Shown here one piece after another: positions 16,691-25,688 of a stretch of DNA of 64,000 nucleotides. The stretch's first letter is position 1; each line of letters opens with the position of its first letter. Under the pieces are notes generated by a model that was not told the origin of the DNA, searched no databases, and was given only the letters and a program-made list of their open reading frames with translations. The DNA is taken from the NCBI RefSeq assembly GCF_015999245.1, contig NZ_JAEAMR010000003.1, forward strand, positions 615,671 through 679,670, written 5' to 3'. The translations under genes and the position numbers were made by a program. The stretch is from Streptomyces sp. AV19. GTDB lineage: Bacteria; Actinomycetota; Actinomycetes; Streptomycetales; Streptomycetaceae.

Positions 16691-18448
16691 ATGACAACCG
16701 CCCCCGCCCATCTCGCCGGCAACTTCGCGCCGGTCACCGAAGAGCTGACCGCCCACGACCTCCCCGTCACCGGGGCGATCCCGCCCGAGCTCAGCGGCTG
16801 GTACCTGCGCAACGGCCCCAATCCGCAGGACGCGGCCGCCGGTCACTGGTTCTACGGCGACGGCATGATCCACGGAGTGCGCCTGGAGGGCGGCCGCGCC
16901 ACCTCCTACCGCAACCGCTGGGTGCGTACCTCGACCTTCACCCGCGGCGCCCGGATCCACGACGGCCGGGGCGGAGTCGACCTCACGGCCGGCGTCGCCA
17001 ACACCCATGTGGTGCGGCACGCGGGGCGGACGCTCGCCCTGGTGGAGTCGTCCTACCCCTACGAGATGGACTGCAGCCCGGGGCGCGAGCTGGAGACCGT
17101 CGGAGTCCATGACTTCGGCGGGCGGCTGCTCACCCCGATGACGGCCCACCCCAAGACCTGTCCCGTCACGGGGGAGCTGCACTTCTTCGGGTACGGCGGG
17201 ATGAAGGCCCCCTTCCTCACCTACCACCGGGCCACCGCGGACGGTGAGTTGGACGTCAGCCGACCGGTGGACGTCCCCGCGCACACGATGATGCACGACT
17301 TCCACCTCACCACCGATCACATCGTCTTCATGGACCTGCCCGTGGTCTTCGACGCGGAGCGGGCCCGCAGACCTGGCGGCGGCATGCCCTACGCCTGGGA
17401 CGACGGTTACGGGGCGAGACTCGGCGTGCTGCGCCGGGACGACCCCCACGGCAAGGTGCGCCGGCTGCCGATCGACCCTTGCTATGTCTTCCACGCGCTC
17501 AACGCCCATGACGAGAGCGACGCCGACGGCGAGCGGATCGTCCTGCATGTCATCCGCTACCCGCACTTCGCGGCCCCCGCCCTCGGACCGGCCCACGGCT
17601 CGCTCTGGCGGTGGACGCTCGACCTGACGAGGGGGACGGTCAGGGAGGAGCAACTCGACGACGAGCGGTGCGAGTTCCCGCGCATTGACGACCGGCTCGC
17701 CGGCCGGGTCGCTCGGTACGGTCATGTCACCGTCGCCGACAGCCCTTCCTCACCGGTCCCCGCCGGCGCGTTGCTCCGCTACGACCTGCGGACGGGCTCC
17801 GTGGCCCGTCACATATTCGGCCCGGGTCGTACTCCGGCGGAGGCGTCGTTCGCGCCGGCCGACGACCGGCCCGGCGGTCCCGGGTGGCTGCTCACCTACG
17901 TCCACGATGCCGCGAGCGACACCAGCGACCTGGTGATCCTCGACGCGGACGACCTGGCCGCGCCCCCGGTCGCCACCATCCACCTGCCGCAGCGCGTGCC
18001 CTACGGCTTTCACGGCAACTGGCTTGCCGACCGCTGCCGTTGTCGGCGCCGGGAGGCGAGGGCGTCCATGGTGCGGGCCCGGACCTCGCGTTCCGCGGCG
18101 GCCGCGATGAACGCGCTCACGTCCTGGTCGCCGGGGCCCGCCAGAGCGCGGACCTCCCGGACGGTGGCGGAGGGCAGGCGGACCTCGGCCCAGCCGTCGT
18201 CGGGGGCGGCCGGAGAACCGGGCCCGCTGGACTCGCCGGTGCTCCGGAGGCCTTCCGGATCGCCATCGGAACCGGCGGCTCCCACAGCATCTGCGGCTTC
18301 TACGGCTCCTGCGGCTCCTGCAGCGGAGACATCGGCAAGGTGGCTACGGAGGTGGCGGACAGCCACGCTCCGCATGGCCCGGGCGAGTTCGGCGTCCACG
18401 GTCTGCCGGGCGAGCGGGCGAAGTTTGCGCACCAGAGCAGCGGCCTGA
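16691..18448 (+). CDS. Carotenoid cleavage oxygenase with stop codon lost, reading into antisense of MerR gene
   Basis: Non-haem iron dioxygenase that cleaves conjugated polyenes such as carotenoids or stilbenes. The four iron-binding His of the seven-bladed propeller are all visible: H153 (TAHPKTCP), H202 (MMHDFHLT), H268 (YVFHALNAHD) and H441 (GFHGNWLAD). The family normally ends within a few residues of the last motif, near residue 447. Here no stop occurs, and the frame runs about 138 more residues of Arg/Ser/Ala-rich sequence that is simply the antisense of the convergent MerR gene. The catalytic domain looks complete. A deletion that joined the two 3' ends is the likely cause. The start ATG follows GAAGGAGTGCGCC. 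Confidence 0.85.
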   Translation: MTTAPAHLAGNFAPVTEELTAHDLPVTGAIPPELSGWYLRNGPNPQDAAAGHWFYGDGMIHGVRLEGGRATSYRNRWVRTSTFTRGARIHDGRGGVDLTAGVANTHVVRHAGRTLALVESSYPYEMDCSPGRELETVGVHDFGGRLLTPMTAHPKTCPVTGELHFFGYGGMKAPFLTYHRATADGELDVSRPVDVPAHTMMHDFHLTTDHIVFMDLPVVFDAERARRPGGGMPYAWDDGYGARLGVLRRDDPHGKVRRLPIDPCYVFHALNAHDESDADGERIVLHVIRYPHFAAPALGPAHGSLWRWTLDLTRGTVREEQLDDERCEFPRIDDRLAGRVARYGHVTVADSPSSPVPAGALLRYDLRTGSVARHIFGPGRTPAEASFAPADDRPGGPGWLLTYVHDAASDTSDLVILDADDLAAPPVATIHLPQRVPYGFHGNWLADRCRCRRREARASMVRARTSRSAAAAMNALTSWSPGPARARTSRTVAEGRRTSAQPSSGAAGEPGPLDSPVLRRPSGSPSEPAAPTASAASTAPAAPAAETSARWLRRWRTATLRMARASSASTVCRASGRSLRTRAAA

Positions 18449-19059
18449 GCGGCCACCTCGTCGCTCGGCAGATGATCGAGATAGGGGCGGAAGACATGTT
18501 CGGTGGTGAAGTCGAGGAAGCGCCCGGCGATGTGTTCGACCTGGGCGCGCAGCTCCCGCAGGTGCGCGGAGACGGCATTCAACGGGACGCCTGCCGCGTG
18601 CAGTTCGGACGCGACGTCCAGCAGCTGGGGGCTGGGGGCCAGGAAGGCGTCCGGGGCGTCCGGCAGCCGTTCGAGGACGCCCAGTTCCACGGCCTCCTCC
18701 AGCGCGCTGTCGTCCGGTCCGCCGAACGTCTCGGCCAGTTCGGCACGGCTGACGCGCGTGGGGCGTTCGTCGCTCCAGGGCCCGTCCACCTCGGCGACCA
18801 GGCCGAGGACTCCGCCGAGTCCCCGGCCGGTGTCCCAGGCGTCCAGCAGCTCCTTGATGCTGGCCAGGGTGTAGCCGCGGTCGAGCAGGCCGCCGATCTG
18901 CCGGAGGCGTGCCAGGTGGGTGTCCCGGTAGACGTTGGCCCGGCCCCGGCGCTCCGGCTTGGGGAGCAGGCCCCGGTCCAGGTAGGCGCGGATGGTGCGC
19001 ACCGTGGCACCGCTGTGGTGGGCCAGGTCCTCGATCCGGTACCCCGGCTGTTCGGTCAC
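18010..19059 (-). CDS. MerR-family regulator with long C-terminal domain
   Basis: The MerR winged-helix motif is at about residues 6-75 (YRIEDLAHHSGATVRTIRAY, RGRANVYRDTHLARLRQIG), followed by a ligand-type domain and an Ala-rich tract near residue 270. GTG 19059 has GAGGAG eight bases upstream; ATGs at 19077/19083 are alternatives. It is the last gene of a four-gene minus-strand operon starting at 22667 and may regulate that operon. Its final residues and TGA (18010-18012) lie inside codons for the FHGN motif of the convergent carotenoid oxygenase, so the last few amino acids (RQRSASQLP) are probably not ancestral. Confidence 0.88.
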   Translation of the reverse strand: MTEQPGYRIEDLAHHSGATVRTIRAYLDRGLLPKPERRGRANVYRDTHLARLRQIGGLLDRGYTLASIKELLDAWDTGRGLGGVLGLVAEVDGPWSDERPTRVSRAELAETFGGPDDSALEEAVELGVLERLPDAPDAFLAPSPQLLDVASELHAAGVPLNAVSAHLRELRAQVEHIAGRFLDFTTEHVFRPYLDHLPSDEVAAQAAALVRKLRPLARQTVDAELARAMRSVAVRHLRSHLADVSAAGAAGAVEAADAVGAAGSDGDPEGLRSTGESSGPGSPAAPDDGWAEVRLPSATVREVRALAGPGDQDVSAFIAAAAEREVRARTMDALASRRRQRQRSASQLP

Positions 19060-19092
19060 GCGTCGCTCCTCACCCATCACCACCGGGACGGT

Positions 19093-20001
19093 CTACGAGG
19101 CGGCCGCGCCCCCGTCATGCTCCCGGCTCTCCGTTCCCCGGGCCGCGGGAGAGGCCGCCAGGTAGCTGACGGCCCTGCTCAACGAGCCCTCCTGCGAAGG
19201 ATGGTACGAGCGCCGGAGGTAGCGGGGGATCGCCGCTCCCAGCTCGCGCCAGGTGGGCAACAGCCCCTTGTCGACAGCCTTCTTGTGGTGGCCCAGGGTG
19301 TAGCGCAGCCGGCCGGCGAGCCGGGGGTCGTGACGGATGAGGTAGGACGCGCCCGCCGCCCACAGGTACGTCAGCACCGGAGCGGTGATCGCCATGCCCA
19401 GCAGGCGGCGGGCGTAGCGCCGGGGTTCGTCTCCGCCGCAGTGCTGGTACATGTCGAAGGCGACCGCGCGGTGTTCGACCTCCTCCGCGCCGTGCCAGCG
19501 CAGCAGGTCCAGCATCACCGGGTCAGGATCGGTCCGGTCGAGGGCGTCGGCACGCAGTACCCAGTCACCCAGCACCGCGGTGAACTGCTCCGTCGCCGCC
19601 ACCACCGACAACCGGAACCGCAGCCAGGTCCGGTCGGAGACGCGCAGGCCGAACGGGGGCCGCTCGCCCAGCAGCACGTCGAAGAGGAAGTCCACGTGGC
19701 GGGTGTAGGCCGCGGTGTCCAGGCCCTGGTGGGCCAGGTGCTCGAGCACATAGGAGTGCTGGACGCTGTGCGTGGCCTCCTGGCCCATGAAGCCCTTGAC
19801 GTCCTTGAGCAGCGCCTCGTTCCGCACCAGCGGCAGGGCCTCCTTGAAGACCTTGACGAACCACCGCTCCCCGGCGGGCAGCAGCAGGTGCAGGACGTTG
19901 ATGACATGGGTGGCGGTCGGTTCGCCCGGTATCCAGTGCAGTGGCGTCTCGCGCCAGTCGAAGTTCACGCGCCGGGGCGCGATGCGGTAGCCGTCGGTCA
20001 T
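19093..20001 (-). CDS. Predicted metal-dependent hydrolase (PF10118-type)
   Basis: Helical di-metal protein of 302 residues. The family signature is visible as GFMGQEATHSVQHSYVLEHL near residue 90 and WHGAEEVEHRAVAFDMYQH near 180. The repeated E..H clusters are typical of a ferritin-like four-helix metal site. It begins MTDGYRIAPRRVNFDW with CGCAGGAGG upstream. The function is not settled; members are annotated as metal-dependent hydrolases and often sit with lipid or alkane enzymes. Here it is third of four in an operon, 63 bp after the EphD-like gene. Confidence 0.82.
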   Translation of the reverse strand: MTDGYRIAPRRVNFDWRETPLHWIPGEPTATHVINVLHLLLPAGERWFVKVFKEALPLVRNEALLKDVKGFMGQEATHSVQHSYVLEHLAHQGLDTAAYTRHVDFLFDVLLGERPPFGLRVSDRTWLRFRLSVVAATEQFTAVLGDWVLRADALDRTDPDPVMLDLLRWHGAEEVEHRAVAFDMYQHCGGDEPRRYARRLLGMAITAPVLTYLWAAGASYLIRHDPRLAGRLRYTLGHHKKAVDKGLLPTWRELGAAIPRYLRRSYHPSQEGSLSRAVSYLAASPAARGTESREHDGGAAAS

Positions 20002-20064
20002 GCGGGGGTTCCTCCTGCGAAGGGTCGGCGGGCGCCCGTCCCGCCGTGGTCACGGCCGGAGCGG

Positions 20065-21846
20065 TCAGAGCCGGGGTTCGATCCGGGCGACGGCCCGCCG
20101 GAGGCGGGGGGCGAAGCGCGCGGCGAGGCGCATGCCGTGGGCTTCCGGCGTCACCGGGACGACGGCCCGGTCCTCGTGCACCGCCCTGAGGACGGCGTCG
20201 GCGACCCGCTCCGGCGGGTAGTTCCGGCGTCCGTAGAACCGGGTGGTCCGCTCGCGCAGCCGGCGTTGCTCCTCTTCCGGGACGCCCGTGAAGAGGGTGG
20301 CGGCCGTGATGCCCGTGGTCACGAGACCGGGGCAGACCGCGGTGACTCCTATGCCCTGGCCTGCGAGTTCGGCCCGCAGGCACTCGCTCAGCATCAGCAC
20401 CGCCGCCTTGGACGTGCTGTAGGCCGAGAGGGCGCGGGAGGGCTGGAACGCGGCGGCGGAGGCGGTGTTGACGATGTGGCCGCCCTCCCCGCGTTCGGCC
20501 ATCTGCCGGCCGAAGATCCGGCAGCCGTGGATGACCCCCCACAGGTTGACGTCCAGGACCTTGCGCCAGGCATCCGATGGGGTGTCCAAGAACGGTCCGG
20601 CGACCCCGATGCCCGCGTTGTTGACCAGGATGTCCACCACTCCGTACTCGGCGGCGGTGCGGGCCGCGAGCTTCTCCATGGCCCGCTCGTCCGAGACGTC
20701 GGCGCATTCGGCCCACGCCTCGGGCGCCCCGGTCAGCCGTGCCAGTTCGGCCGTCCGCCCGGCCCCCTCCGCGTCCACATCGACGGCCACGATGCGCGCT
20801 CCGGCCTCGGCGAACGCGAAGGCGATCGCCCGGCCGATGCCGCTCGCCGCCCCCGTCACCAGCACCAGGCGGCCCGCGAATCGCTCGGCGTACCGGTCCC
20901 GCCGGACGCCGTGGCGCGCCGGGGCGGGCCCGCCCTCCTGGTGCGCGGCGGCGAACGCGGCGATCCACTCGGCAAGTTGGCCCGGACGGGTGCGCGGCAC
21001 CCAGTGGCCGGCCCGGATGCTGCGCCGCACCAGGCCGGGGGCCCAGCGCTCCAGGCCGTCGTAGAGCCGCTCGGACAGGAACGCGTCGTCGGTCGGAGTG
21101 ATCAGCTGTACCGGGGCGTGCGCGTAGGCGTCCGGCCGCGGACGGCCCAGCCTGGAGCGGACGTTGTCGCGATAGAGCCAGGCGCCGTGCGCCGCGTCCG
21201 AGGGGAGCGAGGCGGTGGGGTAGGGGCCCCGGGGCACCTTCTCGAACCGCTCCAGCACGGCCGGCCAGCGCTTCCCCAGCGGCCCCCGCCAGGCCGCCTC
21301 CGGAAGGAACGGCGTGTGCAGGGCGTACACGTACCAGGACTTGGCGCCCTGTCCCAGGAGCTGGGCGGCCCGCCGCGGGGTGGGACGGGCGGCGCGTTCC
21401 TTGAGCCAGTGCCCGAAGTGGTCCAGCGACGGGCCGGAGACGGAGGTGAAGGAGGCGATGCGGCCCCGGGCGCGGTCGGTGGTGACGAATTCCCAGCCCT
21501 GCACCGACCCCCAGTCGTGGCCGACCAGGTGCACGGGGGCGTCCGGGCTCAGGGTGTCGACGACGGCGAGGAAGTCCCCGGTGAGCTTCTCCAGGGTGAA
21601 ACCGCCGCGCAGCGGCCGGGGTGCGGTGGAGCGGCCGCAGCCGCGCACGTCGTAGAGCACGACGTGGAAGCGGTCCCGCAGTCCGGCGGCGACCTCGGAC
21701 CACATCTCCTTGCTGTCGGGGTAGCCGTGCACCAGCACGACCGTGGGGTCGGCCGGGTCGCCCAGTTCGGCGACGCACAGCTCGATCTCCCCCGAGCGCA
21801 CCCAGCGCTCCCGGGCCCCCTCGAGCCCGTTGCCGAAGGCGGTCAT
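20065..21846 (-). CDS. EphD-like alpha/beta hydrolase - short-chain dehydrogenase fusion
   Basis: A bifunctional protein of 593 residues. The N-terminal alpha/beta hydrolase (about 15-300) has VLVHGYPDSKEMW and nucleophile elbow GHDWGS, the Asp-type nucleophile of epoxide hydrolases. The C-terminal SDR (about 325-590) has TGAASGIG, NNAGIG and the catalytic YSTSK. This order and length match M. tuberculosis EphD, which acts on oxygenated lipid chains. Start ATG 21846 overlaps the stop of the M24 gene by four bases (ATGA), implying translational coupling. Substrate here is unknown; a hydrophobic epoxide or hydroxy-lipid is the natural guess. Confidence 0.9.
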   Translation of the reverse strand: MTAFGNGLEGARERWVRSGEIELCVAELGDPADPTVVLVHGYPDSKEMWSEVAAGLRDRFHVVLYDVRGCGRSTAPRPLRGGFTLEKLTGDFLAVVDTLSPDAPVHLVGHDWGSVQGWEFVTTDRARGRIASFTSVSGPSLDHFGHWLKERAARPTPRRAAQLLGQGAKSWYVYALHTPFLPEAAWRGPLGKRWPAVLERFEKVPRGPYPTASLPSDAAHGAWLYRDNVRSRLGRPRPDAYAHAPVQLITPTDDAFLSERLYDGLERWAPGLVRRSIRAGHWVPRTRPGQLAEWIAAFAAAHQEGGPAPARHGVRRDRYAERFAGRLVLVTGAASGIGRAIAFAFAEAGARIVAVDVDAEGAGRTAELARLTGAPEAWAECADVSDERAMEKLAARTAAEYGVVDILVNNAGIGVAGPFLDTPSDAWRKVLDVNLWGVIHGCRIFGRQMAERGEGGHIVNTASAAAFQPSRALSAYSTSKAAVLMLSECLRAELAGQGIGVTAVCPGLVTTGITAATLFTGVPEEEQRRLRERTTRFYGRRNYPPERVADAVLRAVHEDRAVVPVTPEAHGMRLAARFAPRLRRAVARIEPRL

Positions 21847-22667
21847 CGTCCGGTTCTCCCCTCTCCGCGCCGCACGTGCGGCAGGTCGTCGTCGAGCCAG
21901 AACGCGCTCTCCTCGGGGTCGCGGGAGTCGGTCACCACGAGGAGCTCCTCGAACTTGGCGCCGATGCCCCGGAAGCCGAGGTGCGGTTCGACCGCCCACA
22001 GCCCCGGCCTGGGCGGGTGGTCGGAGCGGCGGTGCGGGCTCCACAGCGGGGACCAGCCCTCCCGGTGGCCGTGGACCAGATCGGAGGCCAGTCCCTTGAG
22101 TGCCTGGGTGCCGAACCCGAAGAGGTGCGGTGACCAGCGGCGCTCCGCGACCCGGCCGACCTTGTGCGCGATCACTCCGAAGGGATAGGCGCGATGACGG
22201 TTCACGTATCCCTGGCGTGTCATGAGGCGGTCCACGTCCTCGTAGATCTCGCGCAGCGGACGCCTCTCGCGCACCTCGCGGAGGACCAGGTCGCGGTGGT
22301 CACCCAGGTCGTCGAGCAGCCGGGTGTGCAGGGGGTTCGGGCCGAGGCAGCCCGAGTAGCCGACGTCGGCGGTGAACCCCCGGTGCACCGGGGCCAGGTC
22401 CAGGATGAAGGGCATCCCCGGCTCCAGTCGGCGCCCGGTCGGGAAGAACTGCGTGGGCACGCGGAAGCAGGTGAAGGCGGTCCGGTCCCCGAACCAGGCG
22501 AAGGGCAGGTGGAACCAGTCGCGGACCCCGCGCTGGCGCAGCCACTGCCGCTGCATCCGGGCAGCGTCGCGTTCGGTCGCACCCGGGTGGAGCTGTGCGG
22601 CGACGGCCTCGGCGCAGTCGTAGGCCAGACGTTGCACGCTCCGGAATCCACGCAGGACACTGTCCAT
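21843..22667 (-). CDS. M24-family metallopeptidase-like protein
   Basis: Pita-bread-fold protein of 274 residues, resembling methionine aminopeptidase/creatinase. ATG 22667 is preceded by AGGTGG and starts MDSVLRGFRSVQRLAYD; an in-frame ATG at 22736 lies on the predicted -35 and is rejected. FILDLAPVHRGFTADVGYSG contains the first metal ligands (Asp...Asp), and AVEPHLGFRGIGAKFEELLVV contains the final Glu ligands. It leads the operon with the EphD-like, PF10118 and MerR genes. Some M24 members are not peptidases, so substrate should be left open. Confidence 0.82.
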   Translation of the reverse strand: MDSVLRGFRSVQRLAYDCAEAVAAQLHPGATERDAARMQRQWLRQRGVRDWFHLPFAWFGDRTAFTCFRVPTQFFPTGRRLEPGMPFILDLAPVHRGFTADVGYSGCLGPNPLHTRLLDDLGDHRDLVLREVRERRPLREIYEDVDRLMTRQGYVNRHRAYPFGVIAHKVGRVAERRWSPHLFGFGTQALKGLASDLVHGHREGWSPLWSPHRRSDHPPRPGLWAVEPHLGFRGIGAKFEELLVVTDSRDPEESAFWLDDDLPHVRRGEGRTGR

Positions 22668-22707
22668 GCCCAACCACCTGTCCACCGCAGGGAAGTTGCC
22701 ACTGATG

Positions 22708-22736
22708 AATGTGACAATGTGCGAGGGCCGCGTCAA
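22708..22736 (-). promoter_or_regulatory. Promoter of the M24/EphD-like/MerR operon
   Basis: On the minus strand TTGACG (22736-22731) is followed after 17 bases by CACATT (22713-22708). This would place the start near 22701 and leave a 34-base leader with a good ribosome-binding site. Two direct AATGTG copies (22708-22713, 22716-22721) overlap the -10 and could be a regulator half-site pair, possibly for the operon's own MerR. Confidence 0.55.
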
Positions 22737-22874
22737 GGGGTGGGACGTCCGGTCCGGGCACCCGCCTTCGTCCTTCCGGCCCCGTCCCCTACGGGTGGGT
22801 CAGACCCGAGGACTACGCGCAAGCCCTCATCGGGGCTGACGTTTCCCGTGGCCCGCGCCACTACCGTCGAAGAC

Positions 22875-23873
22875 GTGACTGTGATCGCCACCGAAAGCCT
22901 CAGCAAGCGGTACCCCCGGGTGACCGCTCTGGACCGGCTCTCCGTTGACATCACTCCCGGAGTGACCGGGCTGGTGGGCGCCAACGGTGCGGGCAAGTCC
23001 ACGTTGATCAAGATCCTGCTGGGGCTCTCCCCGGCCACCGAGGGCCGTGCCGAGGTGCTCGGCCTGGACGTCGCGACCCAGGGCGCGGCCATCCGCGAGC
23101 GTGTCGGCTACATGCCGGAGCACGACTGCCTGCCGCCCGACGTGTCGGCCACGGAGTTCGTCGTGCACATGGCGCGGATGTCCGGTCTGCCGCTGACCGC
23201 CGCCCGGGAGCGCACCGCCGACACCCTGCGCCATGTGGGCCTCTACGAGGAGCGCTACCGCCCGATGGGCGGCTACTCCACGGGCATGAAGCAGCGGGTC
23301 AAGCTGGCCCAGGCCCTCGTCCACGACCCGCGCCTGGTCCTGCTGGACGAGCCGACCAACGGCCTCGACCCCGTCGGCCGCGACGAGATGCTGGCCCTGA
23401 TCCGCCGCGTCCACACCGACTTCGGCATCTCGGTGCTGGTCACCTCGCACCTGCTCGGCGAGCTGGAGCGCACCTGCGACCACGTCGTCGTGATCGACGA
23501 CGGCAGGCTGCTGCGTTCCTCCGCCACCAGCGACTTCACCCAGGCCACCGGCTCGCTGGCGGTCGAGGTCACGGACACCGACACCCACCCCGACGGGACG
23601 GCCGCGCTGCACGCGGCGCTCGCCTCCGCGGGGCTCACCGTGCAGCCGGCCGCGGGCGACGGGGAGTACGCCGCGGCCGGCGCCGGGTCCGTGCTGCTCG
23701 TCGACGTCGTCGGTGACGAGACCTACGACGTCGTGCGGGACGCGGTGGCCGGGCTGGGCCTGGGGCTGGTGCGCATGGAGCCGCGCCGGCACCGCATCGC
23801 CGAAGTCTTCCGCGCCCCCGGCTCCTCGCCCGACAACAGCGCGCAGAAATGGGGCAGTTCCGATGCCGCCTGA
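22875..23873 (+). CDS. ABC transporter ATP-binding protein (exporter type)
   Basis: Cytoplasmic ATPase of 332 residues, first of four genes. Walker A is GANGAGKSTL, the Q-loop region is EHDCLPPDV, the signature is degenerate (YSTGMKQRVKLAQAL in place of LSGGQ), Walker B is LVLLDEPTNGLDP and the switch His is in TSHLLGE. A 100-residue C-terminal extension follows. GTG 22875 or GTG 22881 could be the start; neither has a strong ribosome-binding site. It overlaps the permease gene by 11 bp. The family is ABC-2/bacitracin-like, with drug or lipid export typical. Confidence 0.9.
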   Translation: MTVIATESLSKRYPRVTALDRLSVDITPGVTGLVGANGAGKSTLIKILLGLSPATEGRAEVLGLDVATQGAAIRERVGYMPEHDCLPPDVSATEFVVHMARMSGLPLTAARERTADTLRHVGLYEERYRPMGGYSTGMKQRVKLAQALVHDPRLVLLDEPTNGLDPVGRDEMLALIRRVHTDFGISVLVTSHLLGELERTCDHVVVIDDGRLLRSSATSDFTQATGSLAVEVTDTDTHPDGTAALHAALASAGLTVQPAAGDGEYAAAGAGSVLLVDVVGDETYDVVRDAVAGLGLGLVRMEPRRHRIAEVFRAPGSSPDNSAQKWGSSDAA

Positions 23874-24762
23874 GACGACCGCCGCGCCCGCGCAGGGCGT
23901 GATCCACAACATCGGTTACCGGGATTACCCGGGTCCCCGCCTGGGCCGCGGGTACGCCCGCCGCGCGCTGTACTCGCAGAGCCTGCGCGGCGCCTACGGC
24001 CTGGGCCGCTCGGCGAAGTCCAAGGTGCTGCCGATGACGCTGTTCGCCGTGATGTGCGTGCCGGCAGCGATCATCGTCGCCGTCGCCGTCACCACGAAGA
24101 TGGACCGGCTGCCCGTCGAGTACACGCGTTACGCGATCCTGCTCCAGGCGGTCATCGGTCTCTTCCTGGCCGCCCAGGCACCCCAGTCGGTCTCCCGCGA
24201 CCTGCGCTTCCGGACCGTTCCGCTGTACTTCTCGCGGCCGATCGAGCGCGTCGACTACGTGGTGGCCAAGTTCGCCGCGCTGGCCTCGGCGCTGTTCGTG
24301 CTGACCGGCGCGCCCCTGCTGATCCTCTACGCCGGCGCGCTGCTGGCCAAGATGGGCTTCGCGGCCCAGACGAAAGCCTTCGCCCAAGGACTGGTCTCCG
24401 TGGCTCTGCTGTCCCTCTTCTTCGCCGGCATCGGCCTGGTGGTCGCCTCCCTGACGCCGCGCCGCGGATTCGGGGTCGCCGCCGTCATCGCGGTGCTGAC
24501 CATCTCCTACGGTGCCGTCAGCACGGTCCAGAGCATCGCCCTCGCCCGCGACAACACCGACGTCATCGCCTGGCTCGGTCTGTTCTCGCCGGTCACCCTG
24601 ATCGACGGGGTCCAGACGGCCTTCCTCTCGGCCACCTCCGCCTTCCCCGGCGGCCACGGGCCGGGCGCCGGGGCCGGGGCGCTCTACCTCCTGGTCGTCC
24701 TCGGCGCCGTCGCCGGCTCCTACGGCCTGCTGATGGCCCGCTACCGAAAGGCCGGGCTGTGA
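23863..24762 (+). CDS. ABC-2 type transporter permease
   Basis: Integral membrane protein of 299 residues from ATG 23863 with GGGGCAG upstream. The first about 45 residues are polar, containing YRDYPGPRLGRGYARRALY. Six hydrophobic segments follow at about 52-75, 85-105, 130-155, 170-195, 200-222 and 270-292. The sequence RFRTVPLYFSRPIERVDYV is the cytoplasmic coupling region common to ABC-2 permeases. It overlaps both neighbours (11 bp upstream, GTGA downstream), so all are translated together. Confidence 0.88.
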   Translation: MPPETTAAPAQGVIHNIGYRDYPGPRLGRGYARRALYSQSLRGAYGLGRSAKSKVLPMTLFAVMCVPAAIIVAVAVTTKMDRLPVEYTRYAILLQAVIGLFLAAQAPQSVSRDLRFRTVPLYFSRPIERVDYVVAKFAALASALFVLTGAPLLILYAGALLAKMGFAAQTKAFAQGLVSVALLSLFFAGIGLVVASLTPRRGFGVAAVIAVLTISYGAVSTVQSIALARDNTDVIAWLGLFSPVTLIDGVQTAFLSATSAFPGGHGPGAGAGALYLLVVLGAVAGSYGLLMARYRKAGL

Positions 24763-25670
24763 CCGCGATCCGCATCGACAACGTCTCCCGCTGGTTCGGC
24801 AACGTCGTCGCCGTCAACGACGTCTCCATGACCATCGGGCCCGGCGTCACGGGGCTGCTCGGTCCCAACGGCGCCGGAAAATCCACCCTCATCAACATGA
24901 TGGGCGGCTTCCTGGCCCCCTCCAGCGGCTCGGTCACCCTCGACGGGACGGTGATCCGGGGGAACGAGGAGATCTACCGCCACATCGGCGTCGTCCCCGA
25001 GCGCGAGGCGATGTACGACTTCCTCACCGGCCTGGAGTTCGTCCGGGCCAACGCCGAGCTGCACGGGCTGCCCGCCTCGGCGGCGCAACGCGCCCTGGCC
25101 ACGGTCGAGATGGAGTACGCGCAGGACCGCAGGATCGCCACCTACAGCAAGGGCATGCGGCAGCGGGTGAAGATGGCCTCCGCCCTCGTCCACGACCCCT
25201 CGGTGCTCCTCCTCGACGAGCCGTTCAACGGCATGGACCCCCGTCAGCGGATGCAACTGATGGATCTGCTGCGGCAGATGGGGTCCGACGGGCGCACGGT
25301 GCTGTTCTCCTCGCACATCCTGGAGGAGGTCGAGCAGCTCGCGGCCCACATCGAGGTCGTGGTGGCCGGACGGCACGCCGCCTCCGGCGACTTCCGCAAG
25401 ATCCGCCGGCTGATGACCAACCGCCCGCACCGCTATCTGGTCCGCTCCAGCGACGACCGGGCCCTGGCCGCGGCCCTGATCTCCGACCCCTCGACGTCGG
25501 GCATCGAGGTGGACGTCCAGGAAGGCGCCCTGCGCGTCCAGGCCGTGGATTTCGCCCGGTTCACCACCCTGTTGCCGGCCGTGGCCCGGGCCCACGGCAT
25601 CCGGCTCCTGACGGTCTCGCCCTCCGACGAGTCCCTGGAATCGGTCTTCTCCTACCTCGTCGCGGCCTGA
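24759..25670 (+). CDS. Second ABC transporter ATP-binding protein
   Basis: A 303-residue ATPase beginning at GTG 24759, which overlaps the preceding stop by four bases. Walker A is GPNGAGKSTL, the signature variant is YSKGMRQRVKMASAL, Walker B is VLLLDEPFNGMDP and the switch is SSHILEE. A C-terminal domain of about 85 residues differs from that of the first ATPase. The two ATPases share fold and degenerate signature, suggesting an internal duplication and a heterodimeric transporter or two paired exporters. Confidence 0.9.
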   Translation: MTAIRIDNVSRWFGNVVAVNDVSMTIGPGVTGLLGPNGAGKSTLINMMGGFLAPSSGSVTLDGTVIRGNEEIYRHIGVVPEREAMYDFLTGLEFVRANAELHGLPASAAQRALATVEMEYAQDRRIATYSKGMRQRVKMASALVHDPSVLLLDEPFNGMDPRQRMQLMDLLRQMGSDGRTVLFSSHILEEVEQLAAHIEVVVAGRHAASGDFRKIRRLMTNRPHRYLVRSSDDRALAAALISDPSTSGIEVDVQEGALRVQAVDFARFTTLLPAVARAHGIRLLTVSPSDESLESVFSYLVAA

Positions 25671-25688
25671 ACGGAGGCACCGGATCCC

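Noticed and set aside
17884..22188. 1434-residue plus-strand open frame opposite the MerR/EphD-like operon
   Set aside because: Antisense to four recognisable genes with correct ribosome-binding sites and overlaps; no domain in the translation.
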